Shown in pieces: positions 10,118 to 19,629 of a stretch of 64,000 nt of DNA; within the stretch, counting starts at the first letter, position 1, and every line of letters starts with the position of its first letter. A model generated the notes under the pieces. It was not told the DNA's origin and did no database searches. It saw only the letters and a list, made by a program, of their open reading frames with translations. A program made the translations under genes and the position numbers. Source of the DNA: Shewanella gelidimarina (GTDB lineage Bacteria; Pseudomonadota; Gammaproteobacteria; Enterobacterales; Shewanellaceae); assembly GCF_023283945.1 (NCBI RefSeq), contig NZ_JAKIKW010000002.1, forward strand, positions 186,001-250,000, given 5' to 3'.

Positions 10118-13100
10118 TTACCCCGCTCTGACTGCTAGTGCAGGTTCTGATGGCTCTAACTTTAACAGATCGCTTAGCTCAACATTTTTCGGTTTCACTA
10201 AGATGAAGCAATCTATCCAGTTCTCGAAATCACTTAAGATCATCTTGGCATGTTCGCTGTTGGTTTCTTTTACATGCTGCTCAATCAACTCACGCAGATG
10301 TTGTTGCTGAATCGCTGACACTACTTTATGGGTGTCGACCATCTCAGTATTGACCCGACGATTAAAGCGGCCAAATTGATCAAATACGTAAGCAAAACCG
10401 CCGGTCATGCCCGCACCAAAGTTAACGCCTGTTTTACCCAGTACCACAACGATGCCGCCGGTCATGTATTCACAACCGTTATCACCTAAACCTTCAACCA
10501 CGGCAATCGCGCCGGAGTTACGCACAGCGAAACGCTCGCCAGCCTGACCCGAGGCAAACAATTTACCGCCAGATGCGCCATATAAACAGGTGTTACCTAA
10601 AATGGTTGAACGTTCTGATTTGAATGGGCTGCCTAAAGGTGGGTAAACACAAATTTTACCACCGGACATACCTTTGCCCACGTAATCGTTAGCGTCACCG
10701 CAGAGCATGAGTTCAAGCCCTGGGGCATTCCACACGCCAAAGCTTTGGCCGGCACTGCCGTTAAACTTCAACATAATAGGAGATTTAGCACCGTCGCGAC
10801 CCATATGGGTTGCAATATATCCTGAAAGGCTGGCGCCCACTGAGCGATCTGTATTGTTGATGTTAAACATCTCACAAATAGATTCACCGGCGAGTACTGC
10901 GTCTTTGCAATCTTCAACTAGGCGTTTATTTAATGTGCCTTGATCTGATGGTGGATTGGTTTCGCGCCATGTCACTGCCGATGTTTCTGGCACCTCTGGG
11001 CGATACAGAATGGGGGTGAGATCTAAACCTTGCTGCTTAGCGGTTTCACCTTCAAGCGCAACCAGCCAATCGCTACGACCGACTAACTGTTCAAATTCGG
11101 TGACGCCTAAGTCCGCCATGTATTCGCGGATCTCTTGTGCGACAAACTCAAAGTAAGTCATCACACGCTCTGGCAAACCGTGGTAATGCTCATTACGTAA
11201 CTGCTTGTTCTGCGTCGCAACGCCTGTTGCACAGTTATTTAGGTGACAAATACGCAGGTATTTACACCCGAGTGCAATCATCGGCACGGTACCAAAGCCA
11301 AAGCTTTCGGCGCCAAGGAGCGCGGCTTTAATCACGTCTTTACCGGTTTTTAGTCCCCCATCCACTTGTAAGCGAATTTTATGACGTAGGCCGTTGGTGA
11401 CTAACGATTGATGTACTTCTGCAAGGCCTAGCTCCCATGGGCTGCCCGCATATTTCACCGAGGTAATAGGGCTAGCACCTGTGCCGCCGTCATAACCCGA
11501 AATGGTGATCATATCGGCGTAGGCTTTAGCCACGCCGGTGGCAATGGTTCCCACACCGGGTTCTGAAACCAGTTTGACTGAGACCAAGGCCTTAGGGTTA
11601 ATCTGCTTCAGATCGAAAATGAGCTGCGCCAAATCTTCAATAGAGTAGATATCGTGATGTGGCGGTGGCGAAATTAGCGTGACACCAGGGCGCGCATTAC
11701 GCAGGGCGGCAATTTCAACACTGACTTTATCACCAGGGAGCTGTCCACCCTCACCAGGCTTAGCGCCTTGCGCAATTTTAATTTGTAATACTTCGGCATT
11801 GACCAAGTAATGCGCTGTGACACCAAAACGGCCAGAGGCAACTTGTTTAATGGCTGAGTTACCTTCGGTGTTAAAGCGGCGTGGATCTTCTCCGCCTTCA
11901 CCCGAGTTGGAGCGACCGCCAAGGCGGTTCATTGCCACTGCTAATGCTTCGTGAGCTTCAGGGCTGAGTGCGCCGATACTCATCGCAGCACTGTCAAAAC
12001 GGGTGAAAAGTGTTTTAGCGGCTTCCACTTTTGCAACATCAATGGCGGCAAGCTCACCCTTTACGGCAATCAAGTCTCTTAACGTTGCAATAGGACGGTT
12101 ATCTACCAGCTCAGTAAAGCGTTTGTAGTTGACGTAATCTTGATCGCGAAGACTGGCTTGTAGGGTATTGACCACATCGGGGTTAAAGCAATGGTACTCA
12201 CCACCTTCAACATATTTCAGCAAACCACCTTGTGATAATGCTTGGTGCGCTCTGAAGGCATTTTTGTGCAGCAGTTGCTGATCTTGTTCAATTAACGCGA
12301 AACTCGCGCCTTGAATACGGCTGATCACTCCGTTAAAGCACAGTTCGACCACTTCATCGGCCAAGCCAACGGCTTCAAACTGCTGACTACAACGATAAGA
12401 TGCAACGGTACTAATACCCATCTTAGACATGATTTTACGCAGGCCTTTATCGATGCCGAGACGGAAGTTCAGCATTAAGTCACGGGTATTTTCAACACCG
12501 TTAAGTTTGGCGAGATCTGAAATGCACTCATACACCAAGTAGGGGTAAATGGCGGTGGCGCCAAAGCCAATTAATACCGCGAAATGGTGCGGATCTCGCG
12601 CCGATGCGGTTTCTACAATAATGTTAGTGTCGCAGCGCAGACTCTTATTCACTAAAATCTGCTGTACAGCGCCTACGGCCATCGCCGCGGGGATCACTTG
12701 CTTTGACTTCGCTGTCGCTCGATCGGACAGGATAAGCAGTGTGGTACCTGTTCTGGCCAGACGCTCAGCTTCATCACAAATACGTTTAACCGCGGCTTCA
12801 AGACCTTCGCTTAAGTCGTAATTCAAATCGATGGTGTTAGCACGGTAGTAAGTGCTATCTAATGCCATCAGCTGATTAAAATCGCTATAGAGCAGTACCG
12901 GCGAATTGAACATCACTCGATAAGCGTGTCCGGTGGTTTCGTTAAACAAGTTTTGCTCACGACCAGCACAGGTAGTGAGAGACATAACGTGTTTTTCGCG
13001 CAGTGGATCGATAGGCGGGTTAGTCACCTGAGCAAACTTTTGACGGAAGTAATCATAGATAGTGCGTGACTTTTTGGACAGCACTGCCATTGGCGTGTCG

Positions 13101-14566
13101 TCGCCCATTGAGCCCGTCGCTTCTTCGCCTTTTTGCGCCAGAACCCAAATGACCTGCTCTAACTCTTCACGCGAATAACCAAACTGCTTTTGATATTGCA
13201 GCAGTTGGTCGTCACTGTATTCTCGAGAGCCTTGCTCGTTAGGACCAAAATCTTCTGCAGGTTTTAATACTTTACTGTTTTTAGCCATCCACTCTTTGTA
13301 TGGGTGGCGGCGTTTAAGGTCGTTATCAATCTCAAATGAAGAGTAAAGTTGACCATTTAAGGTATCTAGCACCAGCAGTTCGCCTGGGCCAACGCGACCT
13401 TTCTCTATCACTTCATCTGGGGCGTAGTCCCAAATGCCGACTTCTGAGGCCAGCGTTAAAATACGATCTTTAGTGATGACATAACGCGATGGACGCAAAC
13501 CATTACGGTCGACGGCGCACGCAGCATGGCGACCATTGGTCATAACGATGCCAGCCGGGCCATCCCAAGGTTCCATGCGCATAGAGTTAAAGTCATAGAA
13601 TGCTTTTAACTCTACATCCATTTCTGGATTACTCTGCCACGCTGGTGGAATAAGCAAGCGCATGGCTCGGTAAAGGTCCATGCCGCCGGCTAGCAACATC
13701 TCTAACATGTTATCTAATGATGATGAATCTGAGCCCGTTTCATTAACGAAAGGCGCAGCTTGCTGCAGGTCGGGTAGCAGCGGGGCGTGAAACTTATAAG
13801 CACGCGCTCTAGCCCATTGACGGTTGCCAGTAATGGTATTGATCTCGCCATTGTGAGCTAAATATCTAAAAGGTTGCGCCAATGGCCACTTTGGTGAGGT
13901 ATTGGTTGAAAAGCGCTGGTGGAATAAACAGATAGCACTTTGCAAACGTATATCAGCCAAGTCGGTATAAAATGATGGCAGATCTGCAGGCATCATCAAG
14001 CCTTTATAGACGATGACTTGGCCTGATAAACTGGCAATATAAAAATCTTTATCGTGGCTTAGTTGCTGCTCTACACGGCGTCTTGCCATGTATAGACGAC
14101 GCTCTAAGTCTTTTTCACGCCAGCCAATAGGCGCGTTAATGAGTACTTGAACAATTTGCGGCTGACTTGCCTTGCCGATAGGGCCCAATACATCTGGGTT
14201 AACCGGCACATCTCGCCAGCCAGCCACACTTAAGGTTTCTTTCTGTAGCTCTTGTTCTATTAGATGCTTGGTTTGTGATGCCAGCTCTTTATCTTGACTA
14301 AGAAAAAGCATACCCACAGCAAAACGACGGCTTAAATGCCAATCATTTTCTGCTGCAATTGCTTTAAAAAATTCCGTCGGCAGTTGCATTAATAACCCGC
14401 AACCATCACCAGTGCGCCCATCTGCGGCAATACCACCACGGTGCTTCATGCGGTCCAACCCGTGAATCGCGGTACGTACTATACGGTGACTCGCTTCACC
14501 GTCCATTTGAGCTATAAGCCCAAAACCACAATTGTCCCGTTCAAAACTTGGATGATATAAGCTCAT
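10118..14566 (-). CDS. gltB: Glutamate synthase (NADPH) large subunit
   Basis: About 1482 residues. The N-terminal glutaminase nucleophile is the cysteine in DNCGFGLIAQ (Cys13), exposed after removal of a short propeptide. The FMN-binding synthase domain follows (GGRSNSGEGGEDPRR, GYDGGTGASP), with the 3Fe-4S cysteines in CKYLRICHLNNCATG and a C-terminal GXGXG-repeat domain. The start at 14566 is chosen over 14587 because AGGGAG sits at ideal spacing upstream and the propeptide is then of sensible length. With GltD it assimilates ammonia at low nitrogen. It is transcribed divergently from yhcC. Confidence 0.95.
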   Translation of the reverse strand: MSLYHPSFERDNCGFGLIAQMDGEASHRIVRTAIHGLDRMKHRGGIAADGRTGDGCGLLMQLPTEFFKAIAAENDWHLSRRFAVGMLFLSQDKELASQTKHLIEQELQKETLSVAGWRDVPVNPDVLGPIGKASQPQIVQVLINAPIGWREKDLERRLYMARRRVEQQLSHDKDFYIASLSGQVIVYKGLMMPADLPSFYTDLADIRLQSAICLFHQRFSTNTSPKWPLAQPFRYLAHNGEINTITGNRQWARARAYKFHAPLLPDLQQAAPFVNETGSDSSSLDNMLEMLLAGGMDLYRAMRLLIPPAWQSNPEMDVELKAFYDFNSMRMEPWDGPAGIVMTNGRHAACAVDRNGLRPSRYVITKDRILTLASEVGIWDYAPDEVIEKGRVGPGELLVLDTLNGQLYSSFEIDNDLKRRHPYKEWMAKNSKVLKPAEDFGPNEQGSREYSDDQLLQYQKQFGYSREELEQVIWVLAQKGEEATGSMGDDTPMAVLSKKSRTIYDYFRQKFAQVTNPPIDPLREKHVMSLTTCAGREQNLFNETTGHAYRVMFNSPVLLYSDFNQLMALDSTYYRANTIDLNYDLSEGLEAAVKRICDEAERLARTGTTLLILSDRATAKSKQVIPAAMAVGAVQQILVNKSLRCDTNIIVETASARDPHHFAVLIGFGATAIYPYLVYECISDLAKLNGVENTRDLMLNFRLGIDKGLRKIMSKMGISTVASYRCSQQFEAVGLADEVVELCFNGVISRIQGASFALIEQDQQLLHKNAFRAHQALSQGGLLKYVEGGEYHCFNPDVVNTLQASLRDQDYVNYKRFTELVDNRPIATLRDLIAVKGELAAIDVAKVEAAKTLFTRFDSAAMSIGALSPEAHEALAVAMNRLGGRSNSGEGGEDPRRFNTEGNSAIKQVASGRFGVTAHYLVNAEVLQIKIAQGAKPGEGGQLPGDKVSVEIAALRNARPGVTLISPPPHHDIYSIEDLAQLIFDLKQINPKALVSVKLVSEPGVGTIATGVAKAYADMITISGYDGGTGASPITSVKYAGSPWELGLAEVHQSLVTNGLRHKIRLQVDGGLKTGKDVIKAALLGAESFGFGTVPMIALGCKYLRICHLNNCATGVATQNKQLRNEHYHGLPERVMTYFEFVAQEIREYMADLGVTEFEQLVGRSDWLVALEGETAKQQGLDLTPILYRPEVPETSAVTWRETNPPSDQGTLNKRLVEDCKDAVLAGESICEMFNINNTDRSVGASLSGYIATHMGRDGAKSPIMLKFNGSAGQSFGVWNAPGLELMLCGDANDYVGKGMSGGKICVYPPLGSPFKSERSTILGNTCLYGASGGKLFASGQAGERFAVRNSGAIAVVEGLGDNGCEYMTGGIVVVLGKTGVNFGAGMTGGFAYVFDQFGRFNRRVNTEMVDTHKVVSAIQQQHLRELIEQHVKETNSEHAKMILSDFENWIDCFILVKPKNVELSDLLKLEPSEPALAVRAG

Positions 14567-15054
14567 TTGTACACTCCCTAACTTCAACCGATACTACTCG
14601 GGAGATAAAGCAAAAAATATCTATAGATATTCACCCGAATCAATCAAATTAACCCTAAGCGCTCTAAAGGTCAAACCAAATTATTGCATAATATCTACAC
14701 AAGCCTAACTAATTCATACGCTTGTTTTACTTGGTTTACCTTTACGTAAACTGTAAAATGTTCCGTATAACCTTATGAATAAAAAGAATTTTAAATTGCG
14801 CGCTTATTCGGGTTTACGTATTTGCAACAAGTTTGGCGATTATAACCTATTTGAGGAAAGTGATTTTTATTGCAAATACAGTGAAATGATAATCACTTTG
14901 GGGTCTGACTATTTATGCATAAGTCGATGTTGTTTCTCAGTTAATGTGTACAGCATAAAGTTTGCAACGAAATTACGGTTATTTGAGCTAGCGCTAATAA
15001 ATGAATTGAGGAAATGAATAGAATGACGCAAATTTTTAGGTTAGGTGATTTGCT
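14567..15054. other. Divergent gltB / yhcC intergenic region
   Basis: 488 bp of AT-rich DNA containing promoters for both sides. An 80-codon open frame at 14775-15017 has no family resemblance I can see and no clear ribosome-binding site, so it is not called. No operator is recognised. Confidence 0.45.
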
Positions 15055-15969
15055 TTGGGCTTGGATAGTTACGTTAATACGTTTGGCAGTGTTTGTAAGC
15101 AGCGATATGGAGAGCGGATCCGTAAGCTGACAATTGATGCAAAATTTACCTGTCCAAACCGAGACGGCACACTTGGCAAAGGTGGATGCACATACTGCAA
15201 CGTGGCCTCGTTTAGCCATGAGCATAAAACTGAGTTGTCGATACAAGCTCAGTTAAGCCAAGGCCGTGAGAGGTTATCAACCAAACCTTCGAAATATATT
15301 GCTTACTTTCAGGCGTACACCAGTACTTACGATGAGTATTTAGTGTTAAAGCAGAAATACGATGAAGCGATACAAGACAGTGATATTGTCGGTTTATGTG
15401 TCGGCACACGCCCTGATTGTGTGCCTGATGAAGTGATAACGTTATTGGCAGATTATCAGCAGCAAGGGCTAGATGTCTGGTTAGAGCTGGGTTTGCAAAC
15501 GGCCAATAATAGAACCTTAAAGAAGATCAATCGTGGCCACGATTTTGAGGTTTATGCTAATACGGTAAAGCGTGCCCGAGCAAAAGGCATTAAAGTCTGT
15601 ACACACTTGATCTTGGGTTTACCTGGAGAAGGGCATTCTGACTACCTCAATACGTTAGATAAAGTGTTAGAAGCAGGCGTTGATGGCTTGAAGCTACACC
15701 CTTTGCATATTGTAGAAGGTAGCACCATGGCTAAAGCCTGGCGCAATGACAAAATGGCGTTGTTAGCCATAGAGGATTATGCCTACAGTGTGGGAGAGTT
15801 AATCCGTCGTACTCCTAAAGACATAATCTTTCATCGAGTAACTGCCTATGCTAAAAAACCTATGCTTTTAGCACCTGATTGGTGTGCTTTTCGCTGGGAT
15901 GGTTTAGTGGCTATTGTTGATGATTTAAAAGCCAAAGGCGCGCAAGGTAGTCATTTAGCAATATCTTAA
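15055..15969 (+). CDS. yhcC: Radical SAM protein of the YhcC family
   Basis: A 304-residue radical SAM protein. The 4Fe-4S/SAM cysteines are in CPNRDGTLGKGGCTYCNVASF, an enlarged CxxxCxxC variant typical of YhcC (TIGR01212) rather than the plain motif. Other conserved blocks are VGLCVGTRPDCVP, WLELGLQTANNRTLKKINRGH and LHPLHIVEGSTMAKAW. No ATG is available: every upstream codon run in this frame hits stops, and TTG at 15055 has AGGTGA six bases before it. The reaction is not established to my knowledge. It stands between gltB and hptA, as I recall for other Shewanella. Confidence 0.88.
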   Translation: MGLDSYVNTFGSVCKQRYGERIRKLTIDAKFTCPNRDGTLGKGGCTYCNVASFSHEHKTELSIQAQLSQGRERLSTKPSKYIAYFQAYTSTYDEYLVLKQKYDEAIQDSDIVGLCVGTRPDCVPDEVITLLADYQQQGLDVWLELGLQTANNRTLKKINRGHDFEVYANTVKRARAKGIKVCTHLILGLPGEGHSDYLNTLDKVLEAGVDGLKLHPLHIVEGSTMAKAWRNDKMALLAIEDYAYSVGELIRRTPKDIIFHRVTAYAKKPMLLAPDWCAFRWDGLVAIVDDLKAKGAQGSHLAIS

Positions 15970-16196
15970 CTACTTATGGCGTAAGCGATTTGTAATGCAT
16001 ATTAAATGCCGCTTGGTAAAACTGACTATATTTAGCGAATGGTGATGTTTTTTGATTAATCAAAGGTTAATAAAAGGTTAAATAACCAACGAATTTAACT
16101 ACATATGACACTAGTTGTTGCGCCTATCATTTTAGCGGGTATTATGTGGTAAAATCGTCTTTTAAATACACGGCAATCATTTTGAGAGGTGCCTAG

Positions 16197-16562
16197 ATGG
16201 CAGCAGCTGAATTAGAATCAATCTTGGATCTTAATACACTGGAGCAGTACTGCAGTGCAATTGGCGCAGGTACGCTACTTAAAAGTGTCGTATTGTTTGA
16301 GCAGTTAATGCCTGAATATATTGGCAATCTAGTTAACGCTTATGAAGCGAAAGATAAAGATACATTGTGCAGTGAAGCTCATAAGTTTAAGGGAGCTGCT
16401 GGCTCTGTTGGCTTAAAGCGTATTCAACAGTTTGCACAGTTATTACAACACGGTGAAGAAGCAGCGTGGGAAAATGAGCATTCGGTTTGGCTAAACGAAA
16501 TTGTTAACCATGGTGCTAACGACCTGCAAGAATTAAAGCAGTATCTTGAATCTAAAGCATAA
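16197..16562 (+). CDS. hptA: Stand-alone histidine phosphotransfer protein HptA
   Basis: A 121-residue all-helical Hpt protein. The phosphorylated histidine is His62 in EAHKFKGAAGSVGL. There is no kinase or receiver domain attached. In Shewanella oneidensis the orthologous HptA relays phosphate from the hybrid kinase ArcS to the response regulator ArcA, replacing the Hpt domain missing from its sensor kinase; the gene there also lies just before oxyR. It is monocistronic, with a strong terminator 20 bp downstream. The role here is by orthology and context. Confidence 0.88.
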   Translation: MAAAELESILDLNTLEQYCSAIGAGTLLKSVVLFEQLMPEYIGNLVNAYEAKDKDTLCSEAHKFKGAAGSVGLKRIQQFAQLLQHGEEAAWENEHSVWLNEIVNHGANDLQELKQYLESKA

Positions 16563-16582
16563 GCTTTGATCCAAATATTGAG

Positions 16583-16622
16583 ATGGCGCTGTTTAGGTAA
16601 CTAAACAGCGCCATTTTTTTTA
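16583..16622 (+). terminator. Strong intrinsic terminator of hptA
   Basis: A perfect 14 bp stem (ATGGCGCTGTTTAG with CTAAACAGCGCCAT) with a GTAA loop, followed by a run of T. Confidence 0.95.
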
Positions 16623-16764
16623 ACGCATTATGCAGCTCATTCTATTTGGTAAAACAGTTTGCGTTGCTTCACACTCTGCCTTCGTTTTTAAAGTGAAGGC
16701 TCGGTAAAGTGTGGTAGAGTTAAATAGAACCTTTCGATAAATAACGTCATTGGTAATCTGCTTT

Positions 16765-17664
16765 ATGAAACATCTTCCGAGTCTGAAAAACCTGTTTTAT
16801 TTGGTCAATTTACATCAAGAACAAAATTTTAATCGCGCTGCTAAAATTTGTCATGTTAGCCAGTCTACGCTCTCAAGTGGGATCCAAAACCTTGAAGAGC
16901 AATTAGGGCATCAACTTATTGAGCGTGACCATAAATCATTTATCTTCACCGCGATTGGTGAAGAGGTTGTACTACGTTCACGCAAATTACTAACGGATGT
17001 TGATGATTTAGTCGAACTGGTTAAGCATCAAGGCGAACCCATGACCGGCGAAATACGCTTAGGTTGTATTCCCACTATTGCGCCGTTTCTGTTAAGCAGA
17101 GTTGTTCAGCATTGCAAAGAAACCTACCCGAATCTGACCCTGTTCTTAAAAGAGGATACTACCGAAAGGCTGGTTGACGCATTAGGTAAAGGTGAACTGG
17201 ATCTGTTGCTACTGGCGTTACCGGTGGATACTAGCGGTTACCATAGTATGAAGGTGGGTATTGACCCATTTAAAATGGTGGTGCATACCGATCTTTCTGA
17301 CGAGATCCATGAGCCTATTGATTATCAAGACTTACCTGATGAGAGTATTTTCTTATTGCAGGCTGAGCATTGCATTACCGGCCATGCTATTAGCGCATGT
17401 CAGTTAGGTGAGAGTACTAAAATCAACCCGTTCGCGGCAACAAGTTTGCATACGTTAGTGCAGATGGTGAATTGCAAGCTAGGCACCACATTTTTACCGC
17501 AAATGGCGATAGATGCAGGGATCTTAAGCAATACTGATTTAATCACGATGGCGCCCCCGGGGGAAACACCTTATAGGGATATTGGCCTTGTTTGGCGTCA
17601 GACATCAAGCCGCATTCTAACTTTTAGAACCTTAGGCTTAGAGATCCAAAAGTTACTTGAATAA
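16765..17664 (+). CDS. oxyR: Peroxide-sensing LysR-type regulator OxyR
   Basis: A 299-residue LysR-family regulator. The N-terminal helix-turn-helix is in NFNRAAKICHVSQSTLSSGI. The effector domain carries the OxyR redox pair: Cys203 and Cys212 in EHCITGHAISACQLG, with the nine-residue spacing of E. coli Cys199/Cys208. Hydrogen peroxide would form a disulphide and change DNA binding at catalase and peroxidase genes. The start at 16765 (MKHLPSLKN) is preferred over 16750. It follows hptA but has its own upstream region. OxyR can act as both repressor and activator in Shewanella. Confidence 0.92.
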   Translation: MKHLPSLKNLFYLVNLHQEQNFNRAAKICHVSQSTLSSGIQNLEEQLGHQLIERDHKSFIFTAIGEEVVLRSRKLLTDVDDLVELVKHQGEPMTGEIRLGCIPTIAPFLLSRVVQHCKETYPNLTLFLKEDTTERLVDALGKGELDLLLLALPVDTSGYHSMKVGIDPFKMVVHTDLSDEIHEPIDYQDLPDESIFLLQAEHCITGHAISACQLGESTKINPFAATSLHTLVQMVNCKLGTTFLPQMAIDAGILSNTDLITMAPPGETPYRDIGLVWRQTSSRILTFRTLGLEIQKLLE

Positions 17665-17731
17665 GCTTAATAAAGACCATTAATGCTGATAGTCGCAGTT
17701 TACCTCTGAGCGAGACTGCAAGTTCAAACCA

Positions 17732-17758
17732 AGCCGATATAGAGATATCGGCTTTTTT
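17732..17758 (+). terminator. Intrinsic terminator of oxyR
   Basis: AGCCGATAT and ATATCGGCT pair around AGAG and are followed by six T. The T run overlaps the stop codon of the convergent cyclase gene. Confidence 0.9.
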
Positions 17759-18851
17759 ATGCCGGATTTTTAGGGGTAACACCAAACACTTCAATAGAGT
17801 GTTGTTTTCCTTTTAGCTTAATTGGCCCAAGGTTATTGAGGTTATATTGGGTATCGCTATAGTCGAGGCGAGACTTTAACGAACCAGAGATCAACATTCT
17901 TTGGCCGAGGGGATTACATTGATCTTGTAGTCTTGCCAAGGTATTGAGTACATCACTGAAGAAACTAATCTCTTGTTTTTGAACACCAACGACAGCTGCC
18001 ACCACTTGGCCACAATGCGCCGCGGCTTTAAACTTGGGCACAAAGCCGTATTGCTCTTCAAAATAGCGTCTTTGCCAGCTAAGTTGCTGCGAAAATTCAT
18101 GATAGATATTAAAACAGCGATCTTGTTTAATCCCATCTTTAAGTGGCCAATGGATAAGTACTGCATCTCCCATATAGCGGTAGATCTCGGCTTCGTTGTT
18201 GGTCACCGTATCCGCTAACAGGCTAAAGCTATCTTGGATCAAACGGCTAAAGCGGTAATCGCCTAGTGATTCAGCATGAGTGGTAGAAGCCACCATATCC
18301 AGATAAAGAAACAATCGTTGCTCATATCGGGGCTTATGGTATTTGCCTAGGCCAATATTTAGTAACACCCGTGGCCCCACGAGAAGCGCCATTTGTTCGA
18401 TAAAGGCAAGTCCCACTCTGACCACAACTAGATAAACGATAAGTGCTTGGAAAGCGGGACTATAAAGAATGTGTGCCGTGAGCATTTGTCGTAGGGTTGT
18501 CATGTGGTTTTCAATTGCCCACATGTTGAGATACTGAGTGATATAAGCGAGCGTGGTTGCTCCTAACAGTAGAAACAGCCCTTTAAAGAGAACGGAGAAG
18601 ACATAGGGTAAGCGGTTTATGGCACTAAAGTTAGCAATGAGGTTAGACATCCAGTGCAGGCTGCCGAAAATAATCCCCATGTAAATTGAAAGCGTGGCTA
18701 AATCAGCAGAACCAATGGCCCACTGAGGAAGTTCAGGCGTCTGCGCGTATCTGAAAAATACGAAAGCCGCCATGGCTGCAGTCCAACCGAAAATAGCGAA
18801 AGCTAATTTCTTCGCTTGTATACGTGCTCTCACTGTATAAGGGGTATCCAA
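17757..18851 (-). CDS. Membrane-bound class III adenylate/guanylate cyclase
   Basis: A 364-residue protein with about five membrane segments (residues ~15-160) and a C-terminal class III cyclase domain. Metal-binding aspartates are Asp185 (YLDMVAST) and Asp229 (YMGDAVLIHW). The transition-state pair is Asn303 and Arg307 in DVLNTLARLQ, and Lys292 lies in the KQEISFF segment that precedes it. All key positions are present, so the enzyme should be active, most likely making cAMP. It is convergent with oxyR. Shewanella encodes several cyclases that feed CRP, which controls anaerobic respiration there; which member this is I cannot prove. Confidence 0.88.
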   Translation of the reverse strand: MDTPYTVRARIQAKKLAFAIFGWTAAMAAFVFFRYAQTPELPQWAIGSADLATLSIYMGIIFGSLHWMSNLIANFSAINRLPYVFSVLFKGLFLLLGATTLAYITQYLNMWAIENHMTTLRQMLTAHILYSPAFQALIVYLVVVRVGLAFIEQMALLVGPRVLLNIGLGKYHKPRYEQRLFLYLDMVASTTHAESLGDYRFSRLIQDSFSLLADTVTNNEAEIYRYMGDAVLIHWPLKDGIKQDRCFNIYHEFSQQLSWQRRYFEEQYGFVPKFKAAAHCGQVVAAVVGVQKQEISFFSDVLNTLARLQDQCNPLGQRMLISGSLKSRLDYSDTQYNLNNLGPIKLKGKQHSIEVFGVTPKNPA

Positions 18852-18957
18852 CTGCTACTGTTTTTACGAGGCGCTAGTCTATAGAACATCACCTTACAAT
18901 TTCCAGTAGTATTTGTGATCTAAGTCAAATGAATGTGAGTTTTGGGTTGGAATTTAC

Positions 18958-19629
18958 TCAAATAAGCCCAGAAAGGACCTTTTGAGTGAATTGTGTCTTC
19001 AAATAAAAGCCACGAGGGTTCGTTTTCGACACTGCTCCAGTGTGGTCAATACTTTGGGTTAGCACTTGGCTATTGGCTGCTTTTGGTCGTAATTGTAGAA
19101 CTTCACCATGGCGAGCAGTGATAGTTTCGACTTTTCCCATGGCGATGAGCTCCATTATTTCTTCCCAATCTTGCTTCAATAATGCAGTCTCTTCAGCAGA
19201 TGGGCGCCACAATATGGGGGAACCTATTTGGCGCTCTGCAAGTGGGATATCTCGAGCGCCTTGAACAGGGATCCACAGTACGCATTGCAGTTTATGGCAA
19301 ACGACGCTGTTCTCCCAAGTTAGCCCGAGAATATTCGTCAGCGGCGCAACGGTAACGTAAGTGGTTTCGAGTACTTTACCCACTTGGTTAACGGGGATGG
19401 TTTTCAACTCTACCCCTAAATGAACAAAATCGGGTTCGGGTCTTGAGCCAGCAAGGGCGCCAAGTTCCAATTCAATTAACTGGCCAACCCAGCCTTTGTG
19501 GCGTTTTAGATCTTTGGGAGATTCCACTTGATGGTAGTTTGCCAGTTGTCCAAGCGTAAGTCCTGCCATTGCTTCGGCGCGTGACATTAGCTCTTCAAGT
19601 GTACTTGGTGGTTGAGTTGATTTTTTCAT
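18958..19629 (-). CDS. mutH: DNA mismatch repair endonuclease MutH
   Basis: A 223-residue MutH. The catalytic residues of this restriction-like fold are all present with the E. coli spacing: Glu53 (GQLIELELG), Asp67, Glu74 and Lys76 ([11 protein letters not shown]). MutH nicks the unmethylated strand of hemimethylated GATC sites after activation by MutS and MutL, so the organism should also have Dam methylase. It is transcribed alone, divergently from rppH, as in other gammaproteobacteria. Confidence 0.95.
   Translation of the reverse strand: MKKSTQPPSTLEELMSRAEAMAGLTLGQLANYHQVESPKDLKRHKGWVGQLIELELGALAGSRPEPDFVHLGVELKTIPVNQVGKVLETTYVTVAPLTNILGLTWENSVVCHKLQCVLWIPVQGARDIPLAERQIGSPILWRPSAEETALLKQDWEEIMELIAMGKVETITARHGEVLQLRPKAANSQVLTQSIDHTGAVSKTNPRGFYLKTQFTQKVLSGLI

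Noticed and set aside
14775-15017. 80-codon frame upstream of yhcC
   Set aside because: No ribosome-binding site or family resemblance; composition is like the surrounding AT-rich non-coding DNA.
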